A stretch of DNA of 64,000 bases from JACCVL01 sp963695375 (GTDB lineage Bacteria > Actinomycetota > Actinomycetes > Propionibacteriales > Nocardioidaceae), in the NCBI GenBank assembly GCA_963695375.1, contig OY968767.1:2604001-2668000 (forward strand), given 5' to 3'. The notes under the pieces were generated by a model. It was not told where the DNA came from and made no database searches. It saw only the letters and a program-made list of their open reading frames with translations. This document shows positions 50,960-59,558 of the stretch, piece by piece. The position numbers and the translations under genes were made by a program. How positions within the stretch are numbered: the stretch's first letter is position 1; the number at the start of each line of letters is the position of its first letter.

Positions 50960-52848
50960 CGGGGGCTCACCACCTCGGCGTGGCCGCCGCCGCGTCGCTC
51001 CGGCTCGGCGACCGCCAGCAGCCGGCCGTGCGGGCGGCGTTCGATCGCGGCCACGGCTCCGATCTCGGCCAGGCTCGTCCCCGGCTCGCCCTGCGGCACG
51101 AGGGCGTGCCCGTACCGCTCCAGCGCGGAGCCGTACAGGTCGATGAAGTCCCGCTCGGCCACCACGGCGCCGGTGTTGCGCTGGCTGGCCCGCGGGGCAC
51201 GGACCGCGTCGACGAGGTTCATCCCCAGGTCGACGCGGTTGAGCAGCACCTGGAGCACGGTGGTGATGATCGTCGATCCGCCCGGCGATCCCAGCGCCAG
51301 CCAGAACCGGTCGTCGCGGGTCACGATGGTCGGCGACATCGAGCTGCGGGGGCGCTTGCCCGGCTGGATCCGGTTGGGGTCACCGCGGACGAACTCCAGG
51401 CTGAAGTCGGTCAGCTCGTTGTTCAGCAGGAAGCCCCGGCCCGGCACCACGATCCCCGATCCGCCGGTCTGCTCGATGGTCAACGTGTACGACACCACGT
51501 CGCCGCGCCGGTCCACGACGGTCAGGTGGGTGGTGGACAGGCCCTCGTGGTCGTCGACGGCGGGCGCTCCGGACCTGCCGCGGTCGCAGGTGCGGTAGTC
51601 CCCGTCCGGCTCGCCGGCGGTGACGGGCTTGTCAGCCGCGGTGTCCAGGTCCACCTCGCAGGCCCGCTCGCCGGCGAAGCCCTGGGACAGCAGCTCGGCC
51701 AACGGCACGTCGACGTAGTCGCTGTCGCCGAGGAAGGCGGCGCGGTCGGCGAACGCGAGTGCGGTGGTCTCGAGGTACAGGTGCAGGGTGCGGATCAGCC
51801 GCGCCTTGCGCACCGGCAGGTGCTCGAGCATGTTCAGCGACTGGCCGACGGTGGAGCCGCCGGAGCTGGGCGGCGCCATGCCGTAGACGTCCAGCCCGCG
51901 GTAGCCCACCCGCGTCGGTGCGCGGTACGGCGCGGTGTAGCCGGCGAGGTCCGACCGGGCCATCTCGCCCGGCGGCACCGGCAGGTCGGTGCCGCGCACC
52001 GCCGGGGGGTGCTGCACGGTGTCGACGATCTCGCCGGCCAGCCGGCCCTGGTACAGCCAGTCGACGCCACGGCGGCCGAGGGTCCGATAGGTCGCACCGA
52101 GGTCGGGGTTGCGGAAGATCGACCCCACCACCGGCAGCCCGCCGCCGCGCAGGAACAGCCGCCGGGTGGGCAGGATCTCCTCGAACCGGTCCGCATTCTC
52201 CTGGGTCTGCAGCCGGAAGGTGCGGTCCACGACGAACCCGTCCTCGGCCAGCTTGGCCGCCGGGCGCAGCGCCTGGGCCAGGTCGAGCGTCCCCCAGCGG
52301 CGCAGCGCCCGGTCCCAGAGCAGCGGAGTGCCGGGCACGCCGACGGACACGCCGCTGGTGACGAGGTCGGGGAAGAAGAGGTACGGGTCGCCGGTCTCGG
52401 GATTGATGAAGGCGTCCCGGTCGATCGCCCTCGGCGCGGTCTCGCGGCCGTCGATGGTCCGGACCCGGCCGGTGCCGGCGTCGTAGTGCAGCAGGAAGCC
52501 GCCGCCGCCGATGCCGGCGCTGTAGGGCTCGGTCACGCCCAGGGCGGCCGCGGTCGCGATCGCCGCGTCCACCGCGCTGCCTCCGCGACGCAGGACCCGG
52601 ACCCCGATCGCGGTCGCCTCCGGGTCGACCGAGGACACCGCCCCGCCCCGGCCCACGGCGACCGGGTCCTTCAGCGGTCCGGGAACGCGGTCGGCTCCGG
52701 TCGCCGCGCCCGCCGGTCGGTCCGCGGGCGCCGGGGTGCCGGGCGCCGGGGTGCCGGGCGCCGCGCCGGCCCCGGTGGCGGGGACGGCGGCCACGGCCAG
52801 GGCGGTCGCCAGGCTGATCGTGGCGGTGACGAGACGGGTGCGGCGCAT
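50956..52848 (-). CDS. ggt: Gamma-glutamyltransferase, secreted
   Basis: The 630-aa proenzyme has a signal peptide (RLVTATISLATALAVAAVPATGAGA), a short Pro-rich linker with GTPAP repeats, and the Ntn-hydrolase body: ATAAALGVTEPYSAGIGGGGFLLHY, PTRVGYRGLDVYGMAPPSSG, and the autocatalytic cleavage Thr in GLSTTHLTVVDRRGDVVS. SMSPTIV and LGSPGGSTIITTVLQV follow. It hydrolyses or transfers gamma-glutamyl groups outside the cell. GGAGG precedes the ATG. Confidence 0.95.
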   Translation of the reverse strand: MRRTRLVTATISLATALAVAAVPATGAGAAPGTPAPGTPAPADRPAGAATGADRVPGPLKDPVAVGRGGAVSSVDPEATAIGVRVLRRGGSAVDAAIATAAALGVTEPYSAGIGGGGFLLHYDAGTGRVRTIDGRETAPRAIDRDAFINPETGDPYLFFPDLVTSGVSVGVPGTPLLWDRALRRWGTLDLAQALRPAAKLAEDGFVVDRTFRLQTQENADRFEEILPTRRLFLRGGGLPVVGSIFRNPDLGATYRTLGRRGVDWLYQGRLAGEIVDTVQHPPAVRGTDLPVPPGEMARSDLAGYTAPYRAPTRVGYRGLDVYGMAPPSSGGSTVGQSLNMLEHLPVRKARLIRTLHLYLETTALAFADRAAFLGDSDYVDVPLAELLSQGFAGERACEVDLDTAADKPVTAGEPDGDYRTCDRGRSGAPAVDDHEGLSTTHLTVVDRRGDVVSYTLTIEQTGGSGIVVPGRGFLLNNELTDFSLEFVRGDPNRIQPGKRPRSSMSPTIVTRDDRFWLALGSPGGSTIITTVLQVLLNRVDLGMNLVDAVRAPRASQRNTGAVVAERDFIDLYGSALERYGHALVPQGEPGTSLAEIGAVAAIERRPHGRLLAVAEPERRGGGHAEVVSPR

Positions 52849-52900
52849 GCGGGGCCTCCGGCGGGCAGAGCACAGGACAGGTCGGGCGTTCGCCCCATTC

Positions 52901-53836
52901 CTACCCGTACCGGCCGACAGTCGCCACCGCGCGCTCGACCAGGTCGGGCGCGTCGAACGGCAGCCAGACGATCCGCGGGTCCTTCCGGAACCAGGCGTCC
53001 TGCCGGCGGGCGAACCGCCGGGTGCTGCGGACGGTCTCCTCGCGCGCCTCCTCCTCGGTGCACTCCCCCGCCAGATGGCGCAGCACCGAGGCGTAGCCCA
53101 GCGCCCGGCTGGCGGTGCGGCCGCGACGCAGGCCCGCCGCTTCGAGCCCACGCACCTCGTCCACCAGCCCGGCGGCCCACATCCGCTGCACCCGTTCGGC
53201 GATCCGCTCCCGCAGCACGTCGCGCGGCACGTCGACGCCGAGCTGCACGCACGGCGGGATGGCCTGCTCGTAGGCGTAATCGTGGCCGGGCAGGCGGGCC
53301 GGGAACGGCCGGCCGGTGAGGCCGAGCACCTCCAGAGCCCTGACCACCCGCCGGCCGTTGCTCGGCAGGATGCCCGCGGCCGCCTGCGGGTCCACCTCGG
53401 CCAGCCGGCGGTGCAGAGCCTCCGGCCCGACCGTCGCCAGCTCGGCTTCGAGCTCGCCCCGGCGCGCGGGGTCGGTGCCGGGGAAGTGGAAGCGGTCGAG
53501 CACCGCCCGGACGTACAGCGCGGAGCCGCCGACCAGCACCGGCAGCACGCGGCGCTCGCGGCAGCCGGCCACCGTCTGCCTGGCCACCCGCTGGAACTCC
53601 GCGACCGTCGCCGGCTCAGTCACGTCGAGCAGGTCCAGCAGGTGGTGCGGGACGCCGCGCCGCTCCTCCTCGGTCGGCTTGGCGGTGCCGATGTCCATCC
53701 CCCGGTAGACCTGCATCGAGTCGGCGTTGACCACCTCTCCACCCAGCCGAGCGGCCAGCGCGACGGCGAGCGCCGACTTCCCCGCGGCGGTGGGGCCGAC
53801 CACGGCGACCAGCGGCGTCGTCACGGGCGCGTCCAC
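52901..53836 (-). CDS. miaA: tRNA dimethylallyltransferase MiaA
   Basis: The 311-aa protein has AVVGPTAAGKSALAVALAAR (P-loop), VVNADSMQVYRGMDIGTAKP, VPHHLLDLLDVTEPATV, and the C-terminal TRRFARRQDAWFRKDPRIVWLP. It adds dimethylallyl to A37 of tRNAs reading UNN codons; miaB, which thiomethylates the same base, is 2.4 kb away. The GTG at 53836 follows a leaderless -10 box. Confidence 0.95.
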   Translation of the reverse strand: MDAPVTTPLVAVVGPTAAGKSALAVALAARLGGEVVNADSMQVYRGMDIGTAKPTEEERRGVPHHLLDLLDVTEPATVAEFQRVARQTVAGCRERRVLPVLVGGSALYVRAVLDRFHFPGTDPARRGELEAELATVGPEALHRRLAEVDPQAAAGILPSNGRRVVRALEVLGLTGRPFPARLPGHDYAYEQAIPPCVQLGVDVPRDVLRERIAERVQRMWAAGLVDEVRGLEAAGLRRGRTASRALGYASVLRHLAGECTEEEAREETVRSTRRFARRQDAWFRKDPRIVWLPFDAPDLVERAVATVGRYG

Positions 53837-53843
53837 CGAGCCG

Positions 53844-53859
53844 ACGCTAGCCCTAGGGT
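53844..53859. promoter_or_regulatory. Back-to-back leaderless -10 boxes for miaA and the NUDIX gene
   Basis: For miaA (minus) TAGCGT at 53849-53844 is 7 nt before the GTG (53836). For the NUDIX gene (plus) TAGGGT at 53854-53859 is 7 nt before the ATG (53867). Only 30 nt separate the two start codons, so each -35 region must lie inside or at the start of the other gene. Confidence 0.65.
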
Positions 53860-53866
53860 GCGGCCG

Positions 53867-54421
53867 ATGGCCGACGACTCCGCCGAGCGCTACACCGACG
53901 ACCTGGACAGCCGGGTCCGGCTGGTGGCGGCCGCGTACGTGCTGCTGCTGCGCGAGGTGCCCGACGCGGCCGGCCGGCCGGAGGAGGCCGAGGTGCTGCT
54001 GCACCTGCGACGGGGCACCGGCTACCGCGACGGGCACTGGGCACTGGTCGCCGGGCACGTCGACCCGGGCGAGTCGGTGCTGCAGGCGGCGCTGCGGGAG
54101 GTGCGCGAGGAGGTGGGCGTCACCGTGCGCCCCGCCGACCTCATGCCGCTGACCCTCGTGCACCGCACGCTGCCCGGCGGAGGTCCGCGCGAACAGCGCG
54201 CCGACGTGTTCTTCGCCGCCTCCCGCTGGCGGGGCGAGCCGGCCGTTCAGGAGCCGGCCAAGAACGCCGGGCTGCGCTGGTGGCCGCTGCGAGCGGTCGT
54301 GGCCGGGCTGCCGGAGCCGTGCGTGCCGCACGAGCTGCGGGTGCTCCAGCTGGTGGCGGCGAACGGCTGGCGACCGGGCGCGGTGCCCGCCGTGCTGACG
54401 TTCGGCTTCACCGCCGACTGA
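53867..54421 (+). CDS. NUDIX hydrolase
   Basis: The 184-aa protein carries a complete NUDIX box: GHVDPGESVLQAALREVREE followed by VGV, preceded by RDGHWALVAG. It should hydrolyse a nucleoside-diphosphate compound or oxidised nucleotide; the substrate cannot be told. It is transcribed as a leaderless mRNA divergently from miaA. Confidence 0.92.
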   Translation: MADDSAERYTDDLDSRVRLVAAAYVLLLREVPDAAGRPEEAEVLLHLRRGTGYRDGHWALVAGHVDPGESVLQAALREVREEVGVTVRPADLMPLTLVHRTLPGGGPREQRADVFFAASRWRGEPAVQEPAKNAGLRWWPLRAVVAGLPEPCVPHELRVLQLVAANGWRPGAVPAVLTFGFTAD

Positions 54422-54459
54422 GCCGGGCTCCTCGGCGGAAGCGCCCGGTGCAGCCGGGG

Positions 54460-55500
54460 TCAGCGCCGGGCGGACCCGTCGGCGAGCAGCACGTCCGCGG
54501 TGAGCCGCTCGCGGCTGACGTAGTAGAGCACCGTTCCCGGCGGCAGCGGCGTCGCCCAGTCCGGGCTGACCAGCAGCCCGTCGTGGTTCCGGGCGGCCAG
54601 CGCCAGCGCCGAGTGGTCCCGGCCGAGCGCCGTCTGACACTCGCCGAACGTCAGCGTCCGACCGCCCTCCGGCAGCCGCATCGAGTACGTGTTGCCGCCA
54701 CCGCCGTCGGTCATCAGGTCGGCGTACACCTGGGTGATCCCGGGGTCCTGCAGCTCCTCGACGATCATCCGCGGCGTGTGCCACTGGACCGCCCGGATCT
54801 GCGCGCTGACGTACCCGAGCCGGTGCGCGGTGCTCATGTCGCGGAGCGCCGCCACCACGTGGGTGCCGGGGTTCAGGTGGTCGACCGCGACGGCCACCGC
54901 CAGCGCCTCGTTGTCGTCGCGCGCGTCCACCAGCACCGAGGCCGCGGCCTGCACGCCGGCTCGCTGCAGCGTCTCGTTGTCGGTCAGGTCGCCGCGGACG
55001 AAGTCCAGGTCGGAGTGGTCGGCCATCGGGTGGCTCTCCACGTCGTCCCACGCGCACAGCACGACCGGGCGGTCCCGATCGGCCGCCAGCGCGTTGACGA
55101 TCCGCTCCGTACGACCGGGGGTGTAGCCGAGCACCACCACGTGGTCACGGTGCGAAACGGTGCCGGTTCCCTTCATCCGACGGCTCCTCGTCTTCTCGAT
55201 GGTGTCGGCCAGCCGGGCGAACAGGACGGTGAGGCTGACGATGCCGCCGACGATCACGTACGCCCCGACCAGGTGACCGCCGTGCGAGAGCGGGAAGAAG
55301 TCGCCGTAGCCCACGGTCGACGCCGTGACGACGAACCACCACCAGTAGTTTCCGAGCGCGGCCACATTGCTGTTCGGCGGCTCCACCCACGCCATCACCG
55401 GCCAGCTGGTGGCGAACACGACGGACATGATGACCAGCGGCAGCACCCAGATGCCGCGGTCCGACAGCCGTCGCAGCGCGCGGAACACCGACAGGGACAC
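54460..55500 (-). CDS. Potassium channel with TrkA-N (RCK) domain
   Basis: The 346-aa protein has two membrane helices (IWVLPLVIMSVVFATSWPVM and GAYVIVGGIVSLTVLFARLA) around a pore loop with the selectivity filter TVGYGD, then an RCK/TrkA-N Rossmann domain (HVVVLGYTPGRTERIVNALA, DFVRGDLTDNETLQRAGV) that senses ligand or cation. It gates potassium flow. The pore follows NYWWWFVVTAS. Confidence 0.92.
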   Translation of the reverse strand: MSLSVFRALRRLSDRGIWVLPLVIMSVVFATSWPVMAWVEPPNSNVAALGNYWWWFVVTASTVGYGDFFPLSHGGHLVGAYVIVGGIVSLTVLFARLADTIEKTRSRRMKGTGTVSHRDHVVVLGYTPGRTERIVNALAADRDRPVVLCAWDDVESHPMADHSDLDFVRGDLTDNETLQRAGVQAAASVLVDARDDNEALAVAVAVDHLNPGTHVVAALRDMSTAHRLGYVSAQIRAVQWHTPRMIVEELQDPGITQVYADLMTDGGGGNTYSMRLPEGGRTLTFGECQTALGRDHSALALAARNHDGLLVSPDWATPLPPGTVLYYVSRERLTADVLLADGSARR

Positions 55501-55575
55501 GGCGCGAGTCTGCCGGACGAGCTTCGGCCCGGCCGCACCGCGGGCCGGGTCGCGTCGACGAGGCCGTGGTCGCCG

Positions 55576-55956
55576 TCAGGCGTCGCCGTCCGCGAGGTGG
55601 CCCTTCTCCGGCCAGTACGCCCACTCCTCGAAGTCCGTCACCCGGCCGTCCGCTGCGAAGCGGAGCAGCCACAGGTCGCGGTACTCCTGGGTCGGCGGGT
55701 CGCCGTACTGCACGTCGACGCGGACGACCGCACGCTGCCCGTCGACCGCCACCGGCGTGGCCGCCATCGTGAAGGGCCGGCCCTCGTCCACGGTCCAGAA
55801 GGCCGCGATCTGGTCGTGCCCGACCTTGGACTCCGAGTACGGCGACACCCGGTAGGCGGCGTCGGCGGTGAACAGGGCCGGCACGGCCGCGACGTCCTCG
55901 TCCCGCCAGGCGCGTTCGTACGCGGCGACCCAGCGCAGCACCTCGGGAGCCTCCAT
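55576..55956 (-). CDS. NTF2/SnoaL-like protein
   Basis: The 126-aa protein (VLRWVAAYERAWRDEDVAAV, LFTADAAYRVSPYSESKVGH, EYRDLWLLRFAADGRVTDFE, EWAYWPEKGH) has the cone-shaped NTF2 fold of the nuclear transport factor 2 / SnoaL family. Roles range from isomerase to scaffold; none can be chosen. The ATG at 55956 has a leaderless-type CAGACT box 7 nt upstream; the frame upstream of it lies in repeats. Confidence 0.82.
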   Translation of the reverse strand: MEAPEVLRWVAAYERAWRDEDVAAVPALFTADAAYRVSPYSESKVGHDQIAAFWTVDEGRPFTMAATPVAVDGQRAVVRVDVQYGDPPTQEYRDLWLLRFAADGRVTDFEEWAYWPEKGHLADGDA

Positions 55957-55999
55957 CCGGCCGAGTCTGGCACCTCCCTCCCTCCACCACCCCCCTCCC

Positions 56000-56185
56000 C
56001 ACGATCCGCGACTTCTGCAGCCCCTCCCGCCCCCACGATCCGCGACTTCTGCAGCCCCTCCGCCACGATCCGCGACTTCGCACGTCCTCGCCACGATCCG
56101 CGAGTTCTGCCTACCGCCGCGCCTGCAGAAGTCGCGGATCGTGAGCGGGGGGCGGAGGGCAGGCCTGCAGAAGTCGCGGATCGTG
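56000..56185. repeat. Largest dispersed-repeat cluster, six copies
   Basis: Four plus-oriented copies start at 56000, 56034, 56064 and 56092 (the third ends in TTCGCA, the fourth has GAGTTCTGCC), followed by two minus-oriented copies at 56123-56143 and 56165-56185. Copies are spaced by 28-42 bp. The head-to-head order allows stacked hairpins. They fill the 261-bp gap between miaB (stop 56218) and the NTF2-like gene (start 55956). No gene is seen in the gap. Confidence 0.88.
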
Positions 56186-56217
56186 AGTGGGGCGGCGGGG
56201 CGGGGGCGGGGGCGGGG

Positions 56218-57684
56218 CTAGGGGGCGCCGACGGTCGGCATGCCCAGCCCGACCGCGGCCGGCCGCGCCGGTGCGGTCCGCTGCTCCCACGCGTCTCCCG
56301 CGCGGGTCCGGCGCAGCCCGAGCAGCGGCGCGTCGCTCACCAGGTGGTGCGGGGCGGCGTACGTCACCTCGACGTCCACCACGTCACCCGGCCGCACCAC
56401 AGCGTCGGCCGGCGGCACGAAGTGCACCAGCCGGTTGTCCCGGGCCCGGCCGCTCATCCGGTGCGTGGCGCCGTCCTTGCGTCCCTCGCCCTCGGCGACC
56501 AGCAACTCGACCCGCCGCCCGACCTGCGCCCGGTTCTCCGCCCCGCACACCTCGTCCTGGGTCGCGACCAGCCGCTCGTACCGCTCCTGCACGACCGCCT
56601 TGGGCACCTGGTCGGCCATGTCCGCGGCGGGCGTCCCCGGTCGCGGCGAGTACTGGAACGTGAACGCCCCGGCGAACCGCGCCGCCCGGACCACCTCCAG
56701 CGTCGCCGCGAAGTCCGCCTCGGTCTCGCCGGGGAAGCCGACGATGATGTCGGTGGTGATCGCCGCGTCCGGGATCCGCGCGCGGACCCGGTCCAGGATG
56801 GCCAGGTAGCGGTCCCGCCGGTACGACCGGCGCATCCGCCGGAGCACGTCGTCGGACCCGGACTGCAGCGGCATGTGCAGGCTCGGCATCACGGTCGGCG
56901 TCTCGGCCATCGCGGCGATCACGTCGTCGGTGAAGTCCCGCGGATGCGGGGAGGTGAACCGCACCCGTTCCAGGCCGTCGATGTCGCCGCAGGCCCGCAG
57001 CAGCTTGCCGAACGCCAGCCGGTCGCCGAACTCGACGCCGTAGGAGTTGACGTTCTGGCCCAGCAGCGTCACCTCGATGACGCCCTCGGCCACCAGCGCC
57101 TCCACCTCCGCGAGCACCTCGCCCGGCCGCCGGTCCCGCTCGGTGCCACGCAGGCTCGGCACGATGCAGAACGTGCAGGTGTTGTTGCAGCCGACGCTGA
57201 TCGACACCCACGCGGCGTACGCCTGCTCACGCCGGGTCGGCAGCGTGGACGGGAAGACCTCGAGCGCCTCGAGGATCTCCACCTGCGCCTCGTCGGCGAC
57301 CCGGGCGCGCTCGAGCAGCACCGGCAGCGAGCCGATGTTGTGCGTGCCGAAGACGACGTCCACCCACGGCGCCCGGCGGGTGATCTCGCCGCGGTCCTTC
57401 TGCGCCAGGCAGCCGCCGACGGCGATCTGCATCCCCGGCCGGGCGGCCTTCACCGGCGCCAGGTGCCCGAGGTTGCCGTAGAGCTTGTTGTCCGCGTTCT
57501 CCCGCACCGCACAGGTGTTGAACACGACCACGTCGGCCGGCTCGTCCCGCGCGGCCCGGGTGTAGCCCGCCTCCTCCAGCAGACCGGCCAGCCGCTCGGA
57601 GTCGTGCACGTTCATCTGGCAGCCGTACGTCCGCACCTCGTACGTGCGGGCGCCGGCGCGAGAAGGTGCGGCGGTCGGGGTCAT
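56218..57684 (-). CDS. miaB: tRNA-2-methylthio-N6-dimethylallyladenosine synthase MiaB
   Basis: The 488-aa protein has the UPF0004 domain with three cysteines (RTYGCQMNVHDSERLAGLLE, VVFNTCAVRENADNKLYG, VGGCLAQKDRGEI), the radical-SAM CxxxCxxC (GCNNTCTFCIVPSLRGTERD) and a C-terminal TRAM domain. It adds the methylthio group to i6A37 made by MiaA. TAGGCT lies 9 nt before the ATG, so it may be leaderless. Confidence 0.95.
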   Translation of the reverse strand: MTPTAAPSRAGARTYEVRTYGCQMNVHDSERLAGLLEEAGYTRAARDEPADVVVFNTCAVRENADNKLYGNLGHLAPVKAARPGMQIAVGGCLAQKDRGEITRRAPWVDVVFGTHNIGSLPVLLERARVADEAQVEILEALEVFPSTLPTRREQAYAAWVSISVGCNNTCTFCIVPSLRGTERDRRPGEVLAEVEALVAEGVIEVTLLGQNVNSYGVEFGDRLAFGKLLRACGDIDGLERVRFTSPHPRDFTDDVIAAMAETPTVMPSLHMPLQSGSDDVLRRMRRSYRRDRYLAILDRVRARIPDAAITTDIIVGFPGETEADFAATLEVVRAARFAGAFTFQYSPRPGTPAADMADQVPKAVVQERYERLVATQDEVCGAENRAQVGRRVELLVAEGEGRKDGATHRMSGRARDNRLVHFVPPADAVVRPGDVVDVEVTYAAPHHLVSDAPLLGLRRTRAGDAWEQRTAPARPAAVGLGMPTVGAP

Positions 57685-57784
57685 GACCGGCCCAGCCTAC
57701 GACGGGCGCCCCGACCCCTCGGTGCGGTGTTGCGGATGTACAACGCCTAAGGCGCGGTGAGTGCGCCCCGAGAACCGCTCTGGC

Positions 57785-57790
57785 TAGGGT
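57785..57790 (+). promoter_or_regulatory. Probable leaderless -10 box of gluABCD
   Basis: TAGGGT is 8 nt before the gluA ATG (57799), and no Shine-Dalgarno sequence is present. Confidence 0.5.
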
Positions 57791-57798
57791 GCTGTTGT

Positions 57799-58587
57799 AT
57801 GACCCAGTCCACGGGCGAGGCCGCCGACCCGGGAATCACCGGGACCCCCGGCGGGCCGGTGGTCGAGTTGGACCACGTGGACAAGCACTTCGGCGACCTG
57901 CACGTGCTGCGGGACATCCACCTGACCATCCAGCGCGGTGAGGTGCTCGTCGTCATCGGCCCCTCGGGCTCCGGCAAGTCGACCCTGTGCCGGGCGATCA
58001 ACCGGCTGGAGCCGATCGACTCGGGCGAGATCCGGCTGCAGGGACGGCCGCTGCCGGCGGAGGGCAAGGAGCTGGCCCGGCTGCGGGCCGAGGTCGGGAT
58101 GGTCTTCCAGTCGTTCAACCTGTTCGCGCACAAGACGGTGCGCGAGAACGTCACGCTCGGCCCGGTCAAGGTCCGTGGGATGAAGCAGGCCGACGCGGAC
58201 GAGCGGGCGGCCCAGCTGCTGCAGCGCGTGGGGGTGTCCGACCAGGCGGACAAGTACCCCGCCCAGCTGTCCGGCGGGCAGCAGCAGCGAGTCGCGATCG
58301 CCCGCGCGCTGGCGATGGAGCCGACCGTCATGCTGTTCGACGAGCCGACCTCCGCGCTCGACCCCGAGATGATCAAGGAGGTCCTCGACGTCATGGTCGA
58401 CCTCGCCGAGGGCGGCATGACGATGGTCGTGGTGTCCCACGAGATGGGGTTCGCCCGCACCGCAGCGCACCGGGTCGTGTTCATGGCCGACGGCCAGATC
58501 GTCGAGGAGGCCACGCCCCAGGAGTTCTTCTCCAACCCCCGCTCCGACCGGGCGAAGGACTTCCTCGCCAAGATCCTCAGCCATTGA
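57799..58587 (+). CDS. gluA: Glutamate ABC importer, ATP-binding protein GluA
   Basis: The 262-aa protein has VVIGPSGSGKSTLCRAINRL (Walker A), the Q-loop (VGMVFQSFNLFAHKTV), the signature LSGGQQQRVAIARALAMEPT and Walker B (VMLFDEPTSALDPEM), in the form typical of polar amino-acid importers. The ATG at 57799 is supported by the leaderless box. It heads gluABCD; the same four genes adjoin recX in Corynebacterium glutamicum. Confidence 0.93.
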   Translation: MTQSTGEAADPGITGTPGGPVVELDHVDKHFGDLHVLRDIHLTIQRGEVLVVIGPSGSGKSTLCRAINRLEPIDSGEIRLQGRPLPAEGKELARLRAEVGMVFQSFNLFAHKTVRENVTLGPVKVRGMKQADADERAAQLLQRVGVSDQADKYPAQLSGGQQQRVAIARALAMEPTVMLFDEPTSALDPEMIKEVLDVMVDLAEGGMTMVVVSHEMGFARTAAHRVVFMADGQIVEEATPQEFFSNPRSDRAKDFLAKILSH

Positions 58588-58643
58588 CCGACCCTGAGGG
58601 CACGTCACCCGTACGAACCGACCGTACGCAACGAGAGGAACCG

Positions 58644-59531
58644 ATGATGAGACTGGCAACGGGCACCGTAGGCGTGGCGGCCGCACTGGCGCTGATCCTG
58701 TCCGCGTGCGGAGGCGACTCCGACTCCGACACCGACGGCGTCGAGGTGGACGTGGCCGAGGGCTGCGACTTCCCGTCCGGCTCGACCATGCTCGAGCTGT
58801 GCGAGGCGGGTGAGATCCGGATCGGGGTGAAGACCGACCAGCCGGGCATCGGCTTCCAGGAGCCCGGGGTGGACCGGCCCACCGGCTTCGACATCGAGAT
58901 GGGGCGGATCATCGCCGCCGAGCTGGGGATCTCGGACGACGGCATCGACTGGGTGCCCACCATCTCGGACAACCGTGAGCCGTTCCTGGAGAACGGCGAG
59001 GTGGACATCGTGATCGCCTCCTACTCGATCACCGCGGACCGGCGGAAGCTCGTCGGCCAGGCCGGTCCCTACTACGTCACCGGCCAGCAGCTGCTCGTCC
59101 GGCAGGAGGACGCGGAGACGATCGCCACGCCGGAGGACCTGCAGGGCGTCAGCGTCTGCTCGGTGTCCGGGTCCACGTCGCTGGAGACCGCGACCGACGA
59201 GTACGGCGCCGACCCGGTCACCTTCGACACCTACTCGGAGTGCGTCGACGCCCTGGAGAACGGCGAGACCGACGTGGTCACGACCGACGGTGCGATCCTG
59301 CTCGGCTACGAGGCGGAGAACCCCGACGAGCTGCAGGTCACCGCGGACCCGTTCAGCGAGGAGCGGTACGGCATCGGCTACGCCAAGGGCGACACCGAGT
59401 TCTGCCAGTTCCTGACCGACACCGTCGAGCAGTCGTTCGAGGACGGCACCTGGACGGAGGCCTTCGAGCTCACCCTCGGCGAGTCGGGCGTGGACACGCC
59501 GGAGCCACCGGAGACCGACTCCTGCGAGTGA
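58644..59531 (+). CDS. gluB: Glutamate ABC importer, substrate-binding lipoprotein GluB
   Basis: The 295-aa protein has a lipoprotein signal (GVAAALALILSACGG, lipobox LSAC) and the family-3 solute-binding fold: IRIGVKTDQPGIGFQEPG, PTGFDIEMGRIIAAELGI, DIVIASYSITADRRKLVGQA and a hinge with two cysteines (GVSVCSVSGS, YSECVDAL). It captures glutamate or a related amino acid at the membrane surface. GAGAGGAA precedes the ATG pair. Confidence 0.93.
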   Translation: MMRLATGTVGVAAALALILSACGGDSDSDTDGVEVDVAEGCDFPSGSTMLELCEAGEIRIGVKTDQPGIGFQEPGVDRPTGFDIEMGRIIAAELGISDDGIDWVPTISDNREPFLENGEVDIVIASYSITADRRKLVGQAGPYYVTGQQLLVRQEDAETIATPEDLQGVSVCSVSGSTSLETATDEYGADPVTFDTYSECVDALENGETDVVTTDGAILLGYEAENPDELQVTADPFSEERYGIGYAKGDTEFCQFLTDTVEQSFEDGTWTEAFELTLGESGVDTPEPPETDSCE

Positions 59532-59558
59532 CCGCCGGACGAGACCTGAGGGCGGTTC

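Noticed and set aside
56000..56185. Repeats with near-regular spacing that might suggest a CRISPR array
   Set aside because: Copies change orientation, spacers are only about 10-20 bp and not unique-like, and the same unit is scattered at other intergenic sites; no cas genes are present.
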